In this document: positions 9,201 to 16,483 of the stretch, piece by piece
Layout: each line of letters opens with the position of its first letter
How positions within the stretch are numbered: the first letter of the stretch is position 1
DNA from: Pseudomonadota bacterium
Lineage (GTDB): Bacteria; Pseudomonadota; Gammaproteobacteria; Burkholderiales; Thiobacteraceae
DNA length: 64,000 nucleotides
Assembly (NCBI GenBank): GCA_021812385.1
Contig: JAKANO010000017.1
Span: 1 to 64,000 of the forward strand
Reading direction: 5' to 3'
Program-made: the position numbers and the translations under genes
The notes under the pieces: generated by a model
The model's input: the letters and a program-made list of their open reading frames with translations, nothing else
Database searches by the model: none
Told to the model about the DNA's origin: nothing

Positions 9201-10058
9201 GAAGCTTTGTCTCACGTTGACAACGTGTTGTTGAGCAATGCCAGCGAAGACACAAAAGCTTATCTACGTCCGATTTTAGTGCGGCCATTGATTCAGGCCT
9301 ATAGCACTTTGGTCCCGCTGGTTGAAGCGGACATCAATCGTGTATGGGAGCAACGGGTGTATGTGGGGTGGCAAGGCTTGGCTTCCAAGTATCCCTTTGC
9401 CAATAATGCCAATGAAGCACAAATGTCCGACATTGCGAAATTCTTACGCCCGGTAGATGGCGTATTACCGCGCTTTGTCGATCAGAATTTAGGACCATTG
9501 GTCGCCAAGCGATCCGATGGTTTGGTGGGCCGTACTTGGGCCAATGTCGGCGTCCGTTTCAATCCTGCATTTTTGAGCAGCCTATCGCGTTTGCTCGCGA
9601 CGGGCGCAGCGGTGCTTCAAGAGGGCGACGGATCGCGTTTTGAATTGCAGCCGATACCCACGCCGGGCTTATCCGAGATTCTGATCGAAATTGATGGTCA
9701 AGTGCTGCGCTATCGCAATGGCCCACAACCGTGGGTGGCCTTTAGTTGGCCAAACAACGCGCAGAGCCAAGGTGCGCGCCTGCAAGCCATTTCATTTGCC
9801 GGTGTCCCGACCCAAGTCGCGAACTATAACGGTCGCTTGGGTTTAATGCGCTTGCTGGCGGATGCGCGTGCATTAAATCCAACGGTCAGCAGTGGTACGG
9901 TCGAATGGCGCTTCAAACCGGTGCGCCCAGATGGCAAAGATTCTGCCAAGCAAGAAATGGACACCATTCGCTTTAATTACCGTCCGGTCAGTGGTGCAAA
10001 TTTACTTGCGCTGTCCAATTTGCGCGGGCTGGCCTTGCCGCAACATATAACGAACTGA
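6270..10058 (+). CDS. tssM: TssM / IcmF-family T6SS membrane ATPase-like protein
   Basis: Central inner-membrane component of the TssJLM complex, crossing to the periplasm to meet TssJ. 1262 residues, normal length. Two N-terminal membrane segments (about 13-32 and 42-60); a cytoplasmic NTPase-like domain with Walker A GHPSAGKS (129-136) and a Walker B-like LIDTAGRY near 170-178; a third membrane segment near 434-456; then a large periplasmic domain. The intact Walker A suggests nucleotide binding, which varies among TssM proteins. It is followed after 10 nt by tagF, in the rightward operon. Confidence 0.96.
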   Translation: MRWQWLRNPKIASAIGFLILVAIIWFAGPALGLKSVESRTAWLFVIMLIWVATLLVGKILADRAGSLLERVLRRQTDDAVLAASPNARSEVAALRKNLLTAIDTLKTSKLGKTKGKAALYELPWYMIIGHPSAGKSSAIVNSGLTFPFSNKGKSSIQGVGGTRNCDWFFATEGVLIDTAGRYSTQREDRPEWLEFLKLLKKHRSRAPVNGILVAVSLPELMQHQTETFAAYARQVRERINEIDDTFGIKVPVYLVITKIDLLGGFSQFFEDMTEEERSQVWGATLTHEQGRDFDAGRAVGQHFDALLQGLTQQGMDKLALNRGNVKRPALFAFPIEFQGIRESVCKFVDILFEEDPYHTRPLLRGFYLTSALQEGNPRIAAGVRVARKFDLPRSGFETTQTPAANSYFLREFFRDVIFPDQFMVGRQSNPVRNRARLAAIAAGIMGLALLAATWTWSYVGNQKLMEEAHQELISARKLAETGQLLDRLKSVELLQLRVEQLYRYRQEGHPWQLGFGLYQGDEVERALRTIYFAEVRNLMLMPVKADLEQKLANLRPVDNSSATTALSTETAGAALRKVGYGQLANPSGSSWINIKQAASAAAAATAVAVSTESPAKLATRAASETEQAYNALKTYLMLHSRDLMDAPHLANQLPRSWQAWLEAHRQGESQAEISRIAGRIIAFYLAQIPESDLPLIDNNTALVGEARTVLRSEMRRMPAKERLYNELKARANARYAPLTVGRILNNADADIIAGSASVPGAFTREAWDNYFRNAINEASKGELKGDDWVLAVAMSELSSKDATSERNRSELEAMYRAEYAQEWKKFLQGVAVQDFGDLEKSAIAVGRMGDVANSPVKRILQRAAFETAWDNPSELSKKLESAKTNVVAKAEQLIRSNYPAAPNPSAGTMQYGEVGTQFALLASMAGTANARAPIDTYMDLLVKIKAKLASIAASAEPGMGARQLMQATLSGTNSEFSEALSHVDNVLLSNASEDTKAYLRPILVRPLIQAYSTLVPLVEADINRVWEQRVYVGWQGLASKYPFANNANEAQMSDIAKFLRPVDGVLPRFVDQNLGPLVAKRSDGLVGRTWANVGVRFNPAFLSSLSRLLATGAAVLQEGDGSRFELQPIPTPGLSEILIEIDGQVLRYRNGPQPWVAFSWPNNAQSQGARLQAISFAGVPTQVANYNGRLGLMRLLADARALNPTVSSGTVEWRFKPVRPDGKDSAKQEMDTIRFNYRPVSGANLLALSNLRGLALPQHITN

Positions 10059-10068
10059 GGTTGAACGC

Positions 10069-11094
10069 GTGCTCCCGTTCTTAAAGCCACTGGAAGAAAC
10101 CGTTAACTATGCCATCGTTGGCAAGTTGCCCAATCGGCCTGATTTTGTGCGCATCAATGCCACGCATCCCGTGGTATTCGAGTTTGATGAGCTCATTCAA
10201 AACGCAATGACCCAATTGCTGAAAGAGCCGGAAAGCGAGCAGCGTTATCTAAGCACGGTCACCGACTTCTATTACACCTCGCGCGATCAACAATGGGTGT
10301 TTATGGGCGTGTTGATGGGAAGCCGCGACCTTTCAGGACGTCGCTTCCCATTTTTTGCGGGCATAGTCCTGCCTTATGCGCAGATTGCGCCGGATGCGGC
10401 ATTAACGCCGATTTCCCACGAAATATATTTCGACGAATTGCGGCGCCAAATCGCGAATGCTATTGATAACGCGGTGGAAGCCATATCGTGCCAAGCCTAT
10501 CTAAATACCCAGTGCAATGATGATAGCTGTGGCGCGGTCGACTTCACGCTGGCGCGAGATCTAGTCGAGCGATTTTCAACCAGCCAAACCGTTTCACGTT
10601 TAAGCCAGGTTCTGTCTCTAGATTCAAAGCAGGCAGACCTCGATCAAGCTTTGTTGAACATTGCTTGTTATGGGGACTTTTTAAGGCGCTTTGAAAATCC
10701 AGCCACGCTGCAAGAAATCTTATTGCCGCTACCGGTTGAAACGGGTGAAGGCACGCTCATAGCCGCTGAATGGCTATCGCTGTTGATGGCTGCGTGGGGC
10801 CAACCGACATGGCGTGGCAGCTATTTTATTCGGCGTGATGTGGATTCGGCTTGGTTGGCTGCTTCCTACGGACGAATTCCAGAGCGCTTCATGCCTTGGA
10901 TCGTCGGTGGCGCATTGAACGATTCGGTACGCTTGAATTTGGTCGCCGAAGAAGAGGCATGGCGCGCACATATTTATTACGCCGAAACTGCTTATGCGCT
11001 GGGACGCTTACTGAGCGATCCCGGCGCTTCGATGATGGCGTTGCGCGAAGCCTTGATTGAAATTGGGCGCAAATTAGCACGGGACCCGCGCTAG
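10069..11094 (+). CDS. tagF: TagF (ImpM-family) T6SS post-translational regulator
   Basis: TagF proteins repress T6SS assembly post-translationally, in some species through Fha or the threonine phosphorylation pathway. N-terminal signature GKLPNRPDFVRINATHP and SGRRFPFF match the family's small domain; about 341 residues, longer than the minimal TagF. It starts at GTG with GAGG about 9 nt upstream and lies 10 nt after tssM. No ppkA, pppA or fha gene is in the window, so the partner pathway is not visible. Confidence 0.85.
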   Translation: MLPFLKPLEETVNYAIVGKLPNRPDFVRINATHPVVFEFDELIQNAMTQLLKEPESEQRYLSTVTDFYYTSRDQQWVFMGVLMGSRDLSGRRFPFFAGIVLPYAQIAPDAALTPISHEIYFDELRRQIANAIDNAVEAISCQAYLNTQCNDDSCGAVDFTLARDLVERFSTSQTVSRLSQVLSLDSKQADLDQALLNIACYGDFLRRFENPATLQEILLPLPVETGEGTLIAAEWLSLLMAAWGQPTWRGSYFIRRDVDSAWLAASYGRIPERFMPWIVGGALNDSVRLNLVAEEEAWRAHIYYAETAYALGRLLSDPGASMMALREALIEIGRKLARDPR

Positions 11095-11134
11095 CGGCTG
11101 GTCATTTTATTGTTTTAAAACTTAGGGGATTGCC

Positions 11135-11638
11135 ATGGCAAAAGAAAGTACTCAACAAAAACTGTCCCGAGTTCGTCCACCGCGGGTGCAGATCACATAT
11201 GACGTCGAGATCGGGGACGCGATCGAAACCAAGGAGCTGCCGTTCGTGTTGGGCGTGCTGGGCGAATACAGCGGCCAGCCCAAGGTCGAGCTGCCCAAGC
11301 TCAAGGAGCGCAAATTCGTGGCCATCGACCGCGACAATTTCGACGAAGCCTTGAAGGGCATGGCGCCGCGCCTGGCCTTGCAGGTGGACAACACCTTGAA
11401 GGGCGACGACAGCCGGCTATCGGTCGAATTGAACTTCAACAAGCTGGAGGATTTCGAGCCGCAGCGCATCGTCGATCAAGTCGATCCCCTGCGCCAGCTC
11501 CTGGAAATCCGCAGCCGCCTCTCCGATCTGCGCAACAAAATCATCGGCAACGACAAGCTCGAAGAATTGCTCGACGAAATCGTGCGCGATTCGGAAAAGC
11601 TCGAAGCCATCCAACAATCCAATCCCAAGGGGGAATAA
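11135..11638 (+). CDS. tssB: TssB (VipA) contractile sheath small subunit
   Basis: Forms the contractile T6SS sheath with TssC. 167 residues, normal size; the N-terminal RVRPPRVQITYDVEIGDA is the family signature and the C-terminal helix (about 125-160) is the part that binds TssC/ClpV. It lies 3 nt upstream of tssC, so the two are co-translated. Codon use becomes markedly more G/C-ending than in tssM-tagF, as expected for a highly expressed structural gene. Confidence 0.97.
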   Translation: MAKESTQQKLSRVRPPRVQITYDVEIGDAIETKELPFVLGVLGEYSGQPKVELPKLKERKFVAIDRDNFDEALKGMAPRLALQVDNTLKGDDSRLSVELNFNKLEDFEPQRIVDQVDPLRQLLEIRSRLSDLRNKIIGNDKLEELLDEIVRDSEKLEAIQQSNPKGE

Positions 11639-11641
11639 AAC

Positions 11642-13126
11642 ATGAGTACGCCATTGCAAGTGCAAACCACGATGCATGCCCCGGTGATGCCTGGGACGGG
11701 CTTGCTGGACGCCATCATCGACGAGAGCCATGTCGCGACCAACGAAACCGAACATACCCATACCCGTGAGTTGATCAATGAATTGGTCGATCAAGTCCTG
11801 TCCGGCGCCGTCACGGTTTCCAAGGACTTGGCCGCCAGCATCGATATGCGCGTGGCCGAGTTGGATAAGCTGATTTCCGATCAGCTCAACGCCATCATGC
11901 ATCACCCTGATTTCCAAAAACTGGAATCATCCTGGCGCGGCCTGAAATACCTGGTGATGCAGTCCGAGACCAGCACCCAGCTCAAGATCAAGGTGTTGAA
12001 CGTATCCAAAAAGGAATTGGTCAAGGACTTCAAGACCGCCCCCGAGTTCGACCAAAGCGCCTTGTTCAAGAAAATCTACGAAGAGGAATATGGCACCTTT
12101 GGCGGCGCGCCTTACGCCGCATTGGTCGGCGACTACGAGTTTTCGCGCCATCCCGAGGACTTCTTCCTGATGGAGCAAATGTCGCATGTCGCCGCCGCTG
12201 CGCATGCGCCATTCGTGGCCGCAGCCGCACCATCTATCTTCGGCCTGGAAACGTTTACCGATATCGGCAAGCCTCGCGACTTGAGCAAAATTTTCGACAC
12301 CGTCGAATACGCCAAGTGGAAATCCTTCCGCGAATCCGAAGACTCGCGTTATGTCGGCTTGATGCTGCCGCACATGCTGGGTCGCTTGCCCTATGGCCGC
12401 GATACCACGCCGGTCGAAGCGTTCGGATTCGAGGAGGACGTCAACGGCACCGATCACGGAAAATATCTGTGGACCAATGCCGCTTATGCCTTCGGCGCAC
12501 GGCTCACTGAGGCATTCGCTAAATTCGGTTGGTTGGCCGCAATCCGCGGCGTAGAAGGCGGCGGTCTGGTCGAAGGCCTGCCGACCCACACCTTCAAGAC
12601 CGACGATGGCGAAATCGCGCTGAAATGCCCGACCGAAGTCGCGATCACCGATCGCACCGAAAAACAGCTTTCCGACCTCGGCTTCATCAGCTTGGTGCAT
12701 TGCAAGAACAGCGATTACGCCGCGTTCTTCAGTGGCCAATCGTCGCAAAAGGCCAAGACGTACAACACCGACGCCGCTAACGCCAATGCGCGCCTGTCGT
12801 CGCAACTACCTTACATCTTCGCGGTATCGCGCATTGCCCACTACATGAAGGCAATCATGCGCGACAAGATCGGCAGTTTTGCCTCGCGTCAGAACGTGCA
12901 GGATTTCCTCAACACCTGGCTGGCGCAGTATGTGCTGCTGGACGACTCGGCCTCGCAAGAAGCCAAGGCCAAGTATCCGCTGCGTGAAGCCCAAGTGGAT
13001 GTGGTGGATGTGCCCGGCAAACCTGGTACTTACCGCGCAGTCGCTTTCTTGCGCCCGCATTTTCAGTTGGATGAGTTGACGGTTTCGCTGCGCTTGGTGG
13101 CGGAACTGCCGAAGTCGACCCGTTGA
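11642..13126 (+). CDS. tssC: TssC (VipB) contractile sheath large subunit
   Basis: Large sheath subunit. 494 residues with typical blocks: PDFQKLESSWRGLKYL near 90-105, SRHPEDFFLMEQMSHVAAAAHAPF (split by usual conserved residues) near 168-190, and a C-terminal FLRPHFQLDELTVSLRLVAELP. It sits between tssB and hcp in the standard TssB-TssC-Hcp order. Confidence 0.97.
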   Translation: MSTPLQVQTTMHAPVMPGTGLLDAIIDESHVATNETEHTHTRELINELVDQVLSGAVTVSKDLAASIDMRVAELDKLISDQLNAIMHHPDFQKLESSWRGLKYLVMQSETSTQLKIKVLNVSKKELVKDFKTAPEFDQSALFKKIYEEEYGTFGGAPYAALVGDYEFSRHPEDFFLMEQMSHVAAAAHAPFVAAAAPSIFGLETFTDIGKPRDLSKIFDTVEYAKWKSFRESEDSRYVGLMLPHMLGRLPYGRDTTPVEAFGFEEDVNGTDHGKYLWTNAAYAFGARLTEAFAKFGWLAAIRGVEGGGLVEGLPTHTFKTDDGEIALKCPTEVAITDRTEKQLSDLGFISLVHCKNSDYAAFFSGQSSQKAKTYNTDAANANARLSSQLPYIFAVSRIAHYMKAIMRDKIGSFASRQNVQDFLNTWLAQYVLLDDSASQEAKAKYPLREAQVDVVDVPGKPGTYRAVAFLRPHFQLDELTVSLRLVAELPKSTR

Positions 13127-13175
13127 TTTGATCGTTTGTTTTTTTCGCAACAGCAATAGAAAAGGAGAAGTAACC

Positions 13176-13670
13176 ATGGCATTTGACGCATTTTTGAAAA
13201 TTGATGGTATCCCAGGGGAAAGCAGCGACGCCAAGCACTCGGAGTGGATCGAGGTAGTCTCCTTTGCACACAGCATGGATCAACCTGCCTCGGCAACCGC
13301 CAGCAGCGCCGGTGGCGCAACCGCCGAGCGCGTGAATCACTCCACCTTCAACTTCTCGCATTTGCTGGATAAAGCCAGCCCCAAGCTGTACGAAGCCTGC
13401 TGCACCGGCAAGCACATCAAGGAAGTGACCCTGGAACTGTGCCGTTCGGGTGGCGATAAGGTGAAGTACATGGAAGTTAAATTGGAACAAGTTCTGATTT
13501 CCAGCGTTGCCCCGTCCGGTGCGGCAGGCGATGGCTTTCCAAGCGAGGATGTAAGTTTGTCCTATGGCAAGATCAAGTGGACATACACACAACAGAAGCG
13601 TGCCGATGGCGCGGGCGGCGGCAATGTTTCCGCTGGTTGGGACCTGACGGCCAACAAGGTAGCAGCATAA
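13176..13670 (+). CDS. hcp: Hcp (TssD) inner-tube protein
   Basis: Hexameric ring protein that stacks into the T6SS tube and can carry small effectors in its lumen. 164 residues: starts MAFDAFLKIDGIPGES and ends with the conserved IKWTYTQQK strand plus a short tail. An in-frame start 48 nt upstream is rejected because AAGGAG sits 7-12 nt before the ATG at 13176. The next gene is a small predicted effector, which suggests Hcp-borne delivery. Confidence 0.96.
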   Translation: MAFDAFLKIDGIPGESSDAKHSEWIEVVSFAHSMDQPASATASSAGGATAERVNHSTFNFSHLLDKASPKLYEACCTGKHIKEVTLELCRSGGDKVKYMEVKLEQVLISSVAPSGAAGDGFPSEDVSLSYGKIKWTYTQQKRADGAGGGNVSAGWDLTANKVAA

Positions 13671-13679
13671 ATCTGAGAA

Positions 13680-13709
13680 CGCGGCAGATGGATATCTCTG
13701 TCTGCCGCG
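13680..13709 (+). promoter_or_regulatory. Stem-loop between hcp and the effector gene
   Basis: Perfect 9-bp stem (CGCGGCAGA / TCTGCCGCG) around a 12-nt loop, starting 10 nt after the hcp stop codon. No T-run follows, so it is more likely an mRNA-stabilising or partial attenuation element that keeps hcp expression above that of the downstream effector pair than a full terminator. Role is inferred. Confidence 0.55.
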
Positions 13710-13745
13710 ATTTGAAGAATCCTGTTTATATGGGAGCGAAACAAT

Positions 13746-14219
13746 ATGGCCGAGAATTATTCATTGGGTGTCGGTGTCGATTTGTCGATGGACTTAAAGA
13801 AAAAGGTTAAGGATGTTGCAGATGCCTATCATAAATCAACTAAAAAGAAGATTGTAATTACCAGCGGTACCCGTACTGCGAAGAGCCAAGCTGATGCTAT
13901 GTACACTAAATTGCAGCAAGGTGACGACCTGAAAATTTATGCTGACCAGAATGCCGCGGGAAAGATCAAGAAAATATATGAGAATGGTGTAAAGGTGAAA
14001 AAAGGGAAGGATGTAATAATTTCAGAAATGGAGAAGGAAATCGACAGCCAAATTGCGGAAGGAGTCTACATCTCTAAGCATTTAAAAAAGGGGGCAATTG
14101 ATGTCAGAAGCCGTGATATGACTTTCAAAGAAAAGGAGTCATTCAAAGAAGCGGCCAAGGGTGTCGCAGATACGGTTATTCTTGAGACAACCCCACCCCA
14201 TTTCCACTTGCAGTTTTGA
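13746..14219 (+). CDS. Predicted T6SS effector: small M15-type peptidoglycan peptidase
   Basis: 157 residues, no signal peptide. It shows the M15 metallopeptidase pattern: VITSGTRTAKSQADAMY (about 37-53, like the family SGxRxxxxQ), SKHLKKGAIDV with His112 and Asp119 (S-x-H-x(3)-G-x-x-D), and C-terminal PPHFHLQF with His152/His154. These match the H-D-H zinc ligands. Lack of an export signal, position right after hcp, AT-rich codon use unlike tssBC, and an overlapping gene for a secreted protein all point to an antibacterial effector that cuts wall peptides in the target periplasm. It is a minimal single-domain protein, so transport inside Hcp is the simplest route. Exact bond cut is unknown. 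Confidence 0.7.
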   Translation: MAENYSLGVGVDLSMDLKKKVKDVADAYHKSTKKKIVITSGTRTAKSQADAMYTKLQQGDDLKIYADQNAAGKIKKIYENGVKVKKGKDVIISEMEKEIDSQIAEGVYISKHLKKGAIDVRSRDMTFKEKESFKEAAKGVADTVILETTPPHFHLQF

Positions 14220-14698
14220 TGATGCCAACGTTTAGAAGAAATTTATTCCTGCGGATATTACTTTGCATTTTCCTGCTCGTGCCTTGCTTCATGATTGAGG
14301 CTGCGCAAGAAAACACAGTGCAATCAGGGGAACAAGGTAGGAAATCTGGCCCGATAATAATTTATCCATCCATTGTGTCGCCTGCGACAAATATAACAAT
14401 CACGTTTCCAAAGAATCATCCAAAAAATGTGTCGATTAGGTCGCCGGGCGGTGAATGGTATGTCGTCCATGAAAAGTCAGAGCGCGTTTCACTGTTACCT
14501 TACCGCCAATTTTTACTAGCAACTTCGGTGAAGAAAAGAGTTTCAGAGATTAGAGGTGTGAAATGGTTTGATGGTAAGAGAATCGTAGAGCGGGTCTTCA
14601 ATGAACCCGGGGAGTACTTGTTTTATATGGCCGATAACTTGGAAACAGAGCCTGAAAACACATACTCCATGATGGCAACTATCGTATATAAGCCTTAG
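14219..14698 (+). CDS. Predicted periplasmic immunity protein for the M15 effector
   Basis: 159 residues with an N-terminal signal peptide (basic start, hydrophobic stretch about 9-27, cleavage likely near ...EAA-QE). No family recognised; the rest looks like a small beta-rich domain (GPIIIYPSIVSP, WYVVHEKSE, GEYLFYMADN). Start: the effector stop and this ATG share TGATG at 14217-14221, so the genes are translationally coupled. An ATG at 14222 is also possible. A secreted product coupled to a wall-peptidase effector is the usual form of a T6SS immunity protein. Function rests on context only. Confidence 0.6.
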   Translation: MMPTFRRNLFLRILLCIFLLVPCFMIEAAQENTVQSGEQGRKSGPIIIYPSIVSPATNITITFPKNHPKNVSIRSPGGEWYVVHEKSERVSLLPYRQFLLATSVKKRVSEIRGVKWFDGKRIVERVFNEPGEYLFYMADNLETEPENTYSMMATIVYKP

Positions 14699-14822
14699 GC
14701 CCCTAATAATAAGTAATGCGCCTCTCTTGACCCAAACATTTCTCAATTAATCTAGCCGCGATCCCCTAGTCGGTTACCTATGTACAGCTATCGTATAAAA
14801 CTGCTTTTGGAATGATATCGGC

Positions 14823-16190
14823 ATGAGCTGGTTAATCGCCCTCACGACTCGTCTCATCTCCTTGCTAGTGCTGATTGCGGCATGGGTGGGGGTGTTGTGG
14901 TTTGCGATCCGCATCGATATCTCGCGCTTCAACCTGCTGAGCCTGATCGGCTTGCATGCCTTGCCGCCATTCGCGCTGTGGGCCTCCTGGTTGATTTGGC
15001 GGCGCCGTTCGCAAAAAGCCAAAATCACCGCAGCAGAAGAGGTGCAGAAGCAGGCTGAAGCCGAGCAGCAAGCGCAACAAGAAAGCGCCCGCAAGGCATT
15101 CGAAGAATCATTGCGTATGCGGCAATTCGCCTTGGATTGCCGTTGGGCCGAGGTGCGTAGCGACCAGCCGGAGTTGGTGGGCGCCGACGAGGTTGTGCCG
15201 ATGTCCGGCGCAGAGGATGGCGCGGCCCCTGGAGAGCGCTTGTTATCTTCCTTATCGAATACCTTAAGCGATTTGTTCAGCCTATGCCCCGGCGCGCAGC
15301 GCTTGCCGATTTTCGTGGCCGAGTCCGCGATGTTCGATCGGGAACTGGCCGCTCGGGCAGTCGCTGCATGCTGCGATGCGAAAAAACTTCCCCTGATTCG
15401 GGTTCTGCCTGCTGCTGAGGGTGTGGCGGAAGCGATATTTTCACGTTTTGAAAGCGACCCTCATGCTCCAGGCGCACTGTTTCTGGCCGTGGATGGTCCG
15501 AGCGTAGTCGACGATGAAGAAGACGATGAGTTTGGCGCAATTGAACCAAAGCATGCCGACGCTATGGTGGTGCTGTTATTTACCCATCCGGACTACGATC
15601 TTGCGTTTAAAGAATTGGAGGCGGCACCAGGGCAGGCGGGGGAAGAAGTAGACCCAATGACGCCATTTTGGGAGCGCAATCGGCTTCAACTTCAGGGCTT
15701 ATCGGAACGCTTGTCGCGCATGCCAATAGATGCATGTACTTCCCTGATGGAATTGCCGATCCTGGGCCAGCTGCGCCGTCCGGTAGCCGTTGCCGGCAAG
15801 AAGGCCGAGACGGCCTGGCGTAGCGCCATCGAGCAAGCGCTGATCAATGCCAATCTGAAAAAACTGGAATTCCAGCGCGACCAGACGGCAACAGCCGAAG
15901 TAGGTGCAGAGGACGAAATTTCCTGCGCTTGGATCGTGCATAACGCCGGCAGCTACGAGACATCCGGCGACCGATTGGCGGCGTTGGGCAGGGGCCTGGA
16001 CGCGCATGGCATCGAGCTGAACATCATTCGCCAAGCAACCAACGTCCTGGCGCAAGTCAAATTGGGTGTGGTCGATCAGTGGGCCAGCCTGGCCCTGGCT
16101 GTAACCCGTGCGCAAGCCCTGGAAGCGCCGACCTTGTGGGCGGCCTTCGGCGCGCGCAGTGCCGTAGGCTTAGTGACACAAAAAATCTAA
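14823..16190 (+). CDS. T6SS-locus inner-membrane protein of unknown function
   Basis: 455 residues. Two hydrophobic N-terminal segments (about 8-27 and 38-59), a charged coiled-coil-like stretch (about 62-98, rich in Lys, Ala, Glu, Gln), and a large cytoplasmic domain. The C-terminal region (AWIVHNAGSYETSGDRL ... DQWASLALAVTRAQ) faintly resembles thiolase-like folds. T6SS adaptor proteins of the DUF2875/Tla3 type combine an N-terminal membrane helix with such a fold, so an effector-adaptor role is one possibility; I cannot confirm family membership. It lies 10 nt upstream of the PAAR gene and is likely co-expressed with it. Confidence 0.6.
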   Translation: MSWLIALTTRLISLLVLIAAWVGVLWFAIRIDISRFNLLSLIGLHALPPFALWASWLIWRRRSQKAKITAAEEVQKQAEAEQQAQQESARKAFEESLRMRQFALDCRWAEVRSDQPELVGADEVVPMSGAEDGAAPGERLLSSLSNTLSDLFSLCPGAQRLPIFVAESAMFDRELAARAVAACCDAKKLPLIRVLPAAEGVAEAIFSRFESDPHAPGALFLAVDGPSVVDDEEDDEFGAIEPKHADAMVVLLFTHPDYDLAFKELEAAPGQAGEEVDPMTPFWERNRLQLQGLSERLSRMPIDACTSLMELPILGQLRRPVAVAGKKAETAWRSAIEQALINANLKKLEFQRDQTATAEVGAEDEISCAWIVHNAGSYETSGDRLAALGRGLDAHGIELNIIRQATNVLAQVKLGVVDQWASLALAVTRAQALEAPTLWAAFGARSAVGLVTQKI

Positions 16191-16200
16191 GGGGAATGGA

Positions 16201-16464
16201 ATGCGTAAAGTCATCCGTTTAGGCGACGACACCAGCCATGGCGGCAAAGTCGTCAGCGCAACCAGCCATGTCACCGTAGGCGGCAAACCCGTGGCGCGCT
16301 TGGGTGACAAATGCACCTGCCCCAAGCGCGGACACAATAACTGCGTGATCGTCGAAGGCGATGCCGCATGGACGATCGACGGTATTCCCGTGGCACTGGA
16401 AGGGCACAAGATTTCTTGCGGTGCGGTGCTGGTGTCTTCGGCGCCGAATAACGGACGCGAATGA
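16201..16464 (+). CDS. PAAR-domain spike tip protein
   Basis: 87 residues making a bare PAAR domain, which sharpens the VgrG tip. Motif GDDTSHGGKVVSATSHV at the start, repeated turn motifs, and Cys/His candidates for the zinc site (His12, Cys39-x-Cys41, His46, Cys49 region). No extension domain is attached, so it does not itself carry a toxin. It sits between the membrane protein gene and tssA. Confidence 0.92.
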   Translation: MRKVIRLGDDTSHGGKVVSATSHVTVGGKPVARLGDKCTCPKRGHNNCVIVEGDAAWTIDGIPVALEGHKISCGAVLVSSAPNNGRE

Positions 16465-16483
16465 AGTAGAGGAGAAGCGAAGC

